A stretch of DNA of 64,000 nucleotides from assembly GCF_008868175.1 (NCBI RefSeq), contig NZ_WBKT01000002.1:1-64000 (forward strand), read 5' to 3'. Of this stretch, positions 58,305-64,000 are shown one piece after another (the first letter of the stretch is position 1; each line of letters opens with the position of its first letter). Source of the DNA: Micromonospora sp. AMSO31t (GTDB lineage Bacteria; Actinomycetota; Actinomycetes; Mycobacteriales; Micromonosporaceae). The notes beneath the pieces are model-generated. The model saw only the letters and a list, made by a program, of their open reading frames with translations. It was not told the origin of the DNA and searched no databases. The translations under genes were made by a program, and so were the position numbers.

Positions 58305-58763
58305 CTATCGGCCAGGGCCGGCCATGAGGGTCAGCCCGCTCTCCGGATCGACCCGCTTGGGCAGCCCTGGCGCGACTTCCGTGACGATCACCTTGAGCGT
58401 CGGCCACAACCGGGCGGACAGCAGGTGTCCGCCCATTGTGCTGCCGTCGGTGCGCCCGAGCACCGCGTGCACGTGCGGCACCGGCTCGCGCCGCGGCGGC
58501 CACGTCACCCATCAGGGACAGCACCGCCGTACGGGGATGCGCCGGTAATCGCGCCGCTTCCGGTCCAACTAGCCGAGGTCAGCCTCCTGGAAGCCGCTTA
58601 CGGCGGTCACCCGGCCGGCGCGCAGGTTGTGCCGGCGCAGCGCAGCGCCGACGGCGGTGACCGACTCCTCGCCCTTGTCGCAGACGACGACCAGGACACG
58701 GTCGGTCGGTCGGTGCACGTTCCCGCTCTTATGGTTCTCCTCGGCGTCGAACGACGACGGCAC
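58305..58763 (-). pseudogene. PPC/DUF296-domain protein, inactivated
   Basis: The gene can be followed through three breaks. It starts near 58763 and reads DRVLVVVCDKGEESVTAVGAALRRHNLRAGRVTAVSGFQEADLG, then a stop TAG at 58571-58569. In the same frame it goes on LDRKRRDYRRIPV, exactly the next expected PPC segment, so the TAG probably replaces a Trp codon. After one frameshift comes AVLSLMGDVA, and after a second, PRREPVPHVHAVLGRTDGSTMGGHLLSARLWPTLKVIV to a stop at 58305. Such proteins bind DNA in plants; in bacteria the role is unclear. Confidence 0.85.
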
Positions 58764-59097
58764 CTAGCACCGCCCAGGCGGCGGCGACCGCGGCGTCGGT
58801 CATCGCGGCATGCCGCTGCCGACGGTCGGCGGCGGCGAGGGCGACCGCCGTGATCGAATGGAGGCCGTCGGCCACCGTGCCGACGGCGAACACGCCCGGC
58901 GTGGGCCGCCGGACGGTCATGACGGCCTGGACGACGTGCCGGGCCCCGAGCACCCGCAATGTCACGACCGCGCCGGTGGTGGTCGGGCCCACCGGTCGGA
59001 GCATCCGGCCGGGCGCCAGCAGCAGAACAGCACCCCAGGTCAGCCGCGCCGCAACCGGCACACCCCACAGTGGTCGCTCGTCGACCCGGAGATGCAT
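58729..59097 (-). CDS. Small integral membrane protein
   Basis: A 122-residue protein whose ATG 59097 follows the enolase-superfamily stop after a single base. Four hydrophobic segments are visible (RLTWGAVLLLAPGRML, VVTLRVLGARHVVQAVM, VADGLHSITAVALAA, DAAVAAAWAVLGAVVV). Length and layout are like small DUF-type membrane proteins. It is likely translationally coupled to the operon. Its end overlaps the start of the PPC pseudogene. Confidence 0.65.
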   Translation of the reverse strand: MHLRVDERPLWGVPVAARLTWGAVLLLAPGRMLRPVGPTTTGAVVTLRVLGARHVVQAVMTVRRPTPGVFAVGTVADGLHSITAVALAAADRRQRHAAMTDAAVAAAWAVLGAVVVRRRGEP

Positions 59098-59098
59098 C

Positions 59099-60187
59099 TC
59101 AGGCCACCCGGTACTGCTGCGCGCGATCGGGCCGGAACTCCACGCCGTTGCCGGGGCGGTCCAGCGGCACGCGGGCGGCACCGCCGGTGGCCGGCATCGT
59201 GCCGTCGAAGAGCATCGACTCGATGCGGACGTGGTCGTGGAACCACTCGAGGTGCCGCAGGTTGGGGATGGCGGCGGCGACGGGCAGGTGCTGGTGCGGC
59301 GCGCAGTGCCCGGACACCTCCAGCCCTGCGGCGTCGGCGACCGCGGCCGCCCGCAGGAACTCGCTGATCCCACCGCAGCGGGTGACGTCGATCTGCAGGC
59401 AGTCCACGTACGGCGCCATCCGGTGGAAGTAGACCAGGTCGTAGCCGTACTCGCCCGCCGCCACGTCGGGCGTGACATGGTCGCGGACCAGGCCGAGGCC
59501 GGGCAGGTCGTCTGAGCTGACCGGTTCCTCGTACCAGCGCACGTCCAGGTCCGCCGCGGCATGCGCGACCCGGATCGCCTGCTTGCGCTGGTAGGCGCCG
59601 TTGGCGTCGACGTACAGCTCGGCGTCGTCGCCGATGGTCCGCCGTGCCGCCGCCATCCGGGCCAGGTCCCGCGCCACTTCCGTGCCGCACGACTCCCCGA
59701 CCTTGATCTTCACCCGCGGAATGCCCTGCTCGTGCACCCAGCCGGCGAGCTGCCGGTGCTGCCGCTCGTCGTCGTAGGTGGTGAAACCGCCGCTGCCGTA
59801 GACGGGCACCTGCCGGCGGGCGGCGCCGAGCAGGCGGGCGAGTGGCAGGTCGTGCCGGCGGGCCTTGAGGTCCCACAGGGCGCAGTCGGCGGCGGACAGG
59901 GCGAGCCCGGCGACCCCGGGCCGGCCGGCGTTGCGCAGCCGCCGCTGCATGCTTGTCCAGGCCGCCGGCACGTCATCTGGGTCCAGGTCGGCGACGACCG
60001 GCGCGAGCAGGTCCGTGACGACCGGGCAGACGGCCTGCGGCCCGTACGTCCAACCGATCCCGGTGTGCCCGTCGGCGTGGGCCCGGACCAGCACCAGGGT
60101 GGTGCTCGTCCAGGCCAGGGTGCCGTCGCCCTCCGGAGCGTCGGTGGGAACTCGGTACGCCTCGGCGGCGAGCCGGATTCCGGTCAT
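59099..60187 (-). CDS. Enolase superfamily enzyme (mandelate racemase/muconate lactonizing type)
   Basis: A 362-residue enzyme; ATG 60187 overlaps the upstream stop (ATGA). The KxK acid/base pair is K160/K162 (RVKIKVG). Metal ligands are D194 (YVDANGAY), then Glu in WYEEPVS and Glu in AAGEYGYD. A His in GHCAPHQH (294-300) fits the opposite-face base of the mandelate racemase subgroup. These enzymes abstract the alpha-proton of a carboxylate, typically dehydrating sugar acids or racemising. Next to a flavin 2-hydroxyacid-type oxidase, a sugar-acid pathway is plausible; substrate unknown. Confidence 0.9.
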   Translation of the reverse strand: MTGIRLAAEAYRVPTDAPEGDGTLAWTSTTLVLVRAHADGHTGIGWTYGPQAVCPVVTDLLAPVVADLDPDDVPAAWTSMQRRLRNAGRPGVAGLALSAADCALWDLKARRHDLPLARLLGAARRQVPVYGSGGFTTYDDERQHRQLAGWVHEQGIPRVKIKVGESCGTEVARDLARMAAARRTIGDDAELYVDANGAYQRKQAIRVAHAAADLDVRWYEEPVSSDDLPGLGLVRDHVTPDVAAGEYGYDLVYFHRMAPYVDCLQIDVTRCGGISEFLRAAAVADAAGLEVSGHCAPHQHLPVAAAIPNLRHLEWFHDHVRIESMLFDGTMPATGGAARVPLDRPGNGVEFRPDRAQQYRVA

Positions 60188-63100
60188 CGGATCCTCCGGC
60201 GGAGCAGCGCGGCCAGCGGGGCGAGCGCGGTCGCCCCGACCAGCCCGGCCGCCGCCCATCGCGAGATCACCGACGGCCGGCGCGGACGGTCGCCCCAGCT
60301 TTCCTCCGGCCGGTCGGGCACGGTGTCGTGGTGCAGGCCGGCGCGCAGCAGCTCGGCCAGGTGGATCGCGGACCGCCCGCCGGAGGCGCTCTGCTCTACC
60401 TGGGTGCGGCAGCTGAACCCGTCGGCGAGGATCACATCCGTCTCGGCGGCGTCCCGGACGGCGGGCAGCAGCACCCGCTCGGCACAGGCCTCGGACACCT
60501 CGTAGTGTCCCTGCTCGAAACCAAAGTTCCCGGCCAGCCCACAGCAGCCCGAGTCGAGGAACTCCGCGTCCACTCCGGCCTCGGCCAGAACGGCCTGATC
60601 GGCGGCGGTGCCGAGGATCGCGTGTTGGTGGCAGTGGGTCTGGATCAGGGCGTGCGCCGGGATACGGGGTGGCTGCCAGCCGGGGCTGTGGTCGTGCAGC
60701 AGTTCGGCCAGAGTGACGGTCTGTTCCCGCAGTCGGGTGACGTCGTCGTCGGCCGGGAACAGCTCGTGCGCGTCGCTGCGGAACACCGCCGTGCAGCTCG
60801 GTTCCAGGCCGACCACCGGGGTGCCGGCCCGCAGGTACGGACGCAGCACGTCCACGGTGCGGCGCAGCACCCGCTTGGCGACGCCGAGCTGTCCGGTGGA
60901 GATCCAGGTCAGTCCGCAGCACAGCGGCTGGTCCGGCACGCACACCCGCCAACCCGCCGCCTCCAGCACCTCGACCGCCGCCCGCGCCACCCCGGGGTGG
61001 AAGTGGTTGGTGAAGGTGTCCGGCCAAAGCACGACGTCACCCCGTGACCCGTTGCCGGTCGAGGTGCGTCGGGCAAACCAGTGCTGGAACGATTCCCGCG
61101 CGAAGACGGGGATGTCCCGGCGCTGGTCGATTCCGCCCACGGCTTTGGCCAAGCGGTTGAGCCCGGGTGCGTGGACCAGCGCGTTCACCGTGCGCGGCAG
61201 GCGCGCGGCCACGGTGGCGGCCACGGGCAGCCAGCCCATTGAGTAGTGCGCGCGGGGACGCAGCCGGCCGGCGTAGTGGTGGGACAGGAACTCGGCCTTG
61301 TAGGTGGCCATGTCCACGTTCACGGGGCAGTCGGCCTTGCAGCCCTTGCAGGCCAGGCACAGGTCGAGCGCGTCGCGCACCGCCTCGGAGCGCCAGCCGT
61401 CGCCGATCGTGCCGCCGCGCGCGGTGCCGTCGAGCATCTCGAACAGCAGCCGGGAGCGGCCTCGGGTCGAGTGTTCTTCCTCCCGTGTGACCATGTAGGA
61501 GGGGCACATCACGCCCCCCTGGTGGCGGCGGCACTTGCCGACGCCCACGCAGCGCAGCACCGCGTCGCCGAAGCTGCCGCCGTCGTCCGGGTAGGCGAAG
61601 ACGGTTTCGACGCCGCCGTGGTCGTAGTCGACGCCCAGCCGCAGCCGGCTGTCGAGGGGGTAGGGCGGCACCACCTTGCCCGGGTTCATCCGGTCGTCCG
61701 GGTCGAAAATCGCCTTGAACTGGCCGAAGGCCCGGATCAGCCGGTCGCCGTACATCTTCGGCAGCAGCTCGCCGCGGGCCTGCCCGTCACCGTGCTCGCC
61801 GGAGAACGAGCCGCCGTAGGAGACGACCAGGTCGGCGGCGCGTTGGATGAAGGAGCGGAAGTCGCGGACGCCGTCGGCGGTGCGCAGCCGGAACGGGATG
61901 CGGGTGTGCACGCAGCCCTGCCCAAAATGCCCGTACAGAGAGGCCTGCTCGTAGCCGTACTCGCGGTAGAGCCGCTGCAGATCGCGCAGGTAGGCGCCGA
62001 GCCGGTCCGGGGCGACCGCGGAGTCCTCCCAACCGGGCCAGGTGTTCTCCGAGTCCGGTACGTGTGCGGTGGCACCCAGGGCGGAGTCGCGGACCGCCCA
62101 CATCCGCTTCTCGTCCGCGGGGTCGGCGAACTCGTGCACCGTCGGTCCGCCGTCACGGCGAACCGCGGCGATCAGCCGGTCGGCCGCCGCACGGACCTGC
62201 TCCGGCGTGTCCCCGCCGAGCTGAACCATCAGCCAGGCGCCACCCCTGGGCAGTTCATGCAGGGCGTGCGGGTGCAGGCTCTTGCGCCGCTCGAAACTGA
62301 CCAACTTGTCGTCGATGCCCTCCAACGCGATCGGCTGGTGCTCCAGCACCCGGGGCACGTCGTCGGCGGCGGCGGCGATGTCCGGGTAGCTGAGAAACAC
62401 CATGGCGTCGGCCTTGATGATCGGCACCAGCTTCAGCCGGGCACGCAGGATGGTGACCAGGGTGCCCTCGGACCCGACCAGGGCCTGCGCGACGTGGAAG
62501 GTCTTCTCTGGCAGCAGGCTGTCCAGGTTGTAGCCGGAGACCCGGCGCGGGATGTGCGGATAGCGGGTGCGGATGTCGGCCAGGTACTCGTCGCGCAGGG
62601 CCCGCAACTGCCGGTAGATCACCGCCTTGCGGCCGCCGTCGCGCTGGATGCGGGCGTACTGTTCGTCGGTGGTCTCCCCCACCCACATGCGGGTGCCGTC
62701 GTAGAGCAGCACCTCCAGTTCGACGATGTTGTCGACCGTCTTGCCGGTGCGCTGGGCGGTGGCGCCGCAGGAGTTGTTGCCGAGCATCCCGCCCAGCGTG
62801 CAGTGGTTGTGGGTGGCCGGGCGAGGGCCGTACTCCAGTCCGGTCGGCTTGAGCCGCGCATTGAGTTCGTCGAGCACGATGCCGGGTTCCACCAGGCAGG
62901 TCCGGTTGTCGGCGTCGACATCCAGCAATCGGTGGCAGTACTTGGACCAGTCGAGGATCACGGCGGTGTTGGTGCACTCGCCGGCCAGGCTGGTCCCGCC
63001 GCCGCGCGAGGTCAGCGGCGCGCCGTGGCGACGGCAGACGGCCACGGCGGTCATCGCCGCCTCCACGGTGCGGGGCACCACGACGCCGAGCGGCACCTGC

Positions 63101-63261
63101 CGGTAGTTGGAGGCGTCGGTGGAGTACGCGGCGCGGGAGCCGGCATCGAACCGGACCTCACCGTCGACCTCCGCGCGCAGGTCCGCGGTGAGGGCGGACA
63201 GGTCGACGTCGCGGGCCGGCTCGGGTGGGCGCAAGACCGGGTCGGGCAGCACCTCGGTCAT
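60184..63261 (-). CDS. FAD-linked oxidase with Fe-S and CCG domains (D-lactate/2-hydroxyacid dehydrogenase type)
   Basis: A 1025-residue fusion; ATG 63261 overlaps the preceding stop (ATGA). The N-terminal half has the VAO-type FAD domain (PLTSRGGGTSLAGE, TLGGMLGNNSCGATA) and the FAD-oxidase C domain (GHFGQGCVHTRI, SGEHGDGQARG). Then a ferredoxin-like part with CLACKGCKADCP from C635, and two CCG cysteine domains (CCGLTWIS, SGCCGLAGNFG). A hydrophobic C-terminus (AAAGLVGATALAPLAALL) may tether it to the membrane. It fuses the roles of GlcD and GlcF-type subunits. Probably oxidises a 2-hydroxyacid and passes electrons to quinone. Confidence 0.92.
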   Translation of the reverse strand: MTEVLPDPVLRPPEPARDVDLSALTADLRAEVDGEVRFDAGSRAAYSTDASNYRQVPLGVVVPRTVEAAMTAVAVCRRHGAPLTSRGGGTSLAGECTNTAVILDWSKYCHRLLDVDADNRTCLVEPGIVLDELNARLKPTGLEYGPRPATHNHCTLGGMLGNNSCGATAQRTGKTVDNIVELEVLLYDGTRMWVGETTDEQYARIQRDGGRKAVIYRQLRALRDEYLADIRTRYPHIPRRVSGYNLDSLLPEKTFHVAQALVGSEGTLVTILRARLKLVPIIKADAMVFLSYPDIAAAADDVPRVLEHQPIALEGIDDKLVSFERRKSLHPHALHELPRGGAWLMVQLGGDTPEQVRAAADRLIAAVRRDGGPTVHEFADPADEKRMWAVRDSALGATAHVPDSENTWPGWEDSAVAPDRLGAYLRDLQRLYREYGYEQASLYGHFGQGCVHTRIPFRLRTADGVRDFRSFIQRAADLVVSYGGSFSGEHGDGQARGELLPKMYGDRLIRAFGQFKAIFDPDDRMNPGKVVPPYPLDSRLRLGVDYDHGGVETVFAYPDDGGSFGDAVLRCVGVGKCRRHQGGVMCPSYMVTREEEHSTRGRSRLLFEMLDGTARGGTIGDGWRSEAVRDALDLCLACKGCKADCPVNVDMATYKAEFLSHHYAGRLRPRAHYSMGWLPVAATVAARLPRTVNALVHAPGLNRLAKAVGGIDQRRDIPVFARESFQHWFARRTSTGNGSRGDVVLWPDTFTNHFHPGVARAAVEVLEAAGWRVCVPDQPLCCGLTWISTGQLGVAKRVLRRTVDVLRPYLRAGTPVVGLEPSCTAVFRSDAHELFPADDDVTRLREQTVTLAELLHDHSPGWQPPRIPAHALIQTHCHQHAILGTAADQAVLAEAGVDAEFLDSGCCGLAGNFGFEQGHYEVSEACAERVLLPAVRDAAETDVILADGFSCRTQVEQSASGGRSAIHLAELLRAGLHHDTVPDRPEESWGDRPRRPSVISRWAAAGLVGATALAPLAALLRRRIR

Positions 63262-64000
63262 GACCGCAGCTCGTTGATCTTGTCGCGGGCGACCGTGGCG
63301 AGGGTGGCGACCTTGTGCGGCTGGCCGCGCAGGAACGCCTCGGTGAAGTGCTTCGCCTGATCGTACTTGACCTTGCCGGGCATCGGCGGCTCGTTCGGGT
63401 TGACGTCGCAGTCGATCAGTGCCGGGCCGGGGTGCGCGAGGGCCTCCCGGACGGCGCCGGGCACGGCCTTGGCGTCGGTCACCTTGACTCCGAACGCACC
63501 GCAGCCGCGCGCCCAGGCGGAGAAGTCCGCCTCCGGCTGGCGGTGCCGCACCGCGTACTCGGGGTAGCCGAGGATGATCTGCTCCCACAGGATCTGCCCG
63601 TAGGAGTTGTTGTTGTTGATCACGACTTTGATCGGCAGCTCGTGCCGGACCGCGGTGAGGAACTCGGCCATCAGCATGGCGAAGCCACCGTCGCCGACGA
63701 ACGCGATCACCTGGCGGCCGGGGTAGGCGTGCTGCATGGCGATGGCGTACGGCAGGCCGGGCGCCATGGTGGCCAGGTTTCCCGACAGGTAGAACTCGCG
63801 GTCGCCGCGGATCGTCCAGTGCCGCGCCGACCAGGTGGCGATGGTCCCGGAGTCACAGGTGAGGATGGCGTCGTCGGCGGCGGCCTCGTCGATGCAGCCC
63901 ATCAGGTACTGCGGCGCGATTGGCGACCGCTCGGGGTTCACGAGGCTCGTCATGTCCGAGCGCCAGGCGGTCATCTTGCGCTGGTACTTCTCCAGGAACG
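63258..64000 (-). CDS. Thiamine diphosphate-dependent enzyme (pyruvate oxidase/acetolactate synthase-like), partial
   Basis: The C-terminal portion of a ThDP enzyme; its 5' end lies beyond the window edge (the frame is open to base 64000, reading FLEKYQRKM...). The ThDP-binding motif VGDGGFAMLMAEFLTA...VVINNNNSYG is intact, preceded by GLPYAIAMQHAYPGRQ, which fits pyruvate oxidase-type enzymes. Its stop overlaps the FAD/Fe-S gene start. The first gene seen of the operon here. Confidence 0.9.
   Translation of the reverse strand, partial: FLEKYQRKMTAWRSDMTSLVNPERSPIAPQYLMGCIDEAAADDAILTCDSGTIATWSARHWTIRGDREFYLSGNLATMAPGLPYAIAMQHAYPGRQVIAFVGDGGFAMLMAEFLTAVRHELPIKVVINNNNSYGQILWEQIILGYPEYAVRHRQPEADFSAWARGCGAFGVKVTDAKAVPGAVREALAHPGPALIDCDVNPNEPPMPGKVKYDQAKHFTEAFLRGQPHKVATLATVARDKINELRS

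Noticed and set aside
58299-58323. Hairpin GGCCGGC/GCCGGCC behind the GH15 gene.
   Set aside because: The stem is only seven base pairs and overlaps the PPC pseudogene end; too weak to call a terminator.

Overview
This is a very GC-rich window with dense 4-base start/stop overlaps, GTG/TTG starts, purine-rich ribosome binding sites and many actinobacterial families (LAL/LuxR regulator, ECF41 sigma factor, DUF1275, LtrA, secreted I36-domain proteins, IS110). It reads as the chromosome of a soil actinomycete. Micromonosporaceae is my guess from gene style; I could not search databases. I found no rRNA, tRNA, CRISPR array or phage module.

Layout. 0.3-6.6 kb: a giant secreted subtilase (-). 6.8-15.9 kb: a LAL regulator (-) divergent from a five-gene uptake and hydrolysis operon (polar amino acid ABC transporter, D-aminoacylase, leaderless beta-lactamase-fold hydrolase), with a LysR gene coming in tail-to-tail. 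16-21.3 kb: a decayed TetR gene, a GNAT gene, an acyl-CoA synthetase and an MFS transporter. 21.7-26.3 kb: a heterodimeric ABC exporter whose two ATPase halves are degenerate in complementary ways, followed by a repeat protein. 26.6-29.2 kb: a frameshifted NAD(P)-binding oxidoreductase, an ECF41 sigma factor and a YdeI-family protein. 29.8-33.8 kb: a cell-envelope island with a membrane-anchored HTH protein bearing an NBR1-like domain, a peptidoglycan-binding M15-type protein, and two tandem secreted proteins that share an I36 module but carry different cell-wall enzyme domains; a strong terminator ends it.

33.9-39.6 kb: an alpha/beta hydrolase that has lost its catalytic Ser and His, a DHFR-like reductase, two convergent ltrA genes that are both frameshifted, and small hypotheticals. 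39.9-51.6 kb: a secreted M14 carboxypeptidase divergent from a peptide ABC transporter plus gamma-glutamyltransferase operon, then an FCD-type GntR regulator and a DUF1275 gene. The 9-mer TTCGTATAC lies before both the operon and the regulator and is a candidate operator.

51.9-55.3 kb is a gene graveyard: an N-terminally truncated glycosidase fused to an MFS remnant, which abuts a broken IS110 transposase. 55.3-58.3 kb: an SDR and a GH15 glycosidase, divergent. 58.3-64 kb: a PPC-domain pseudogene lies downstream of a tightly overlapping minus-strand operon (ThDP enzyme, FAD/Fe-S oxidase, enolase-superfamily enzyme, small membrane protein) that leaves the window at its 5' end.

Two themes stand out. 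One is scavenging of peptides and unusual amino acids, where transporters are co-transcribed with cytosolic hydrolases. The other is decay: at least nine broken genes or remnants are scattered through 64 kb, most with frameshifts outside long homopolymers.
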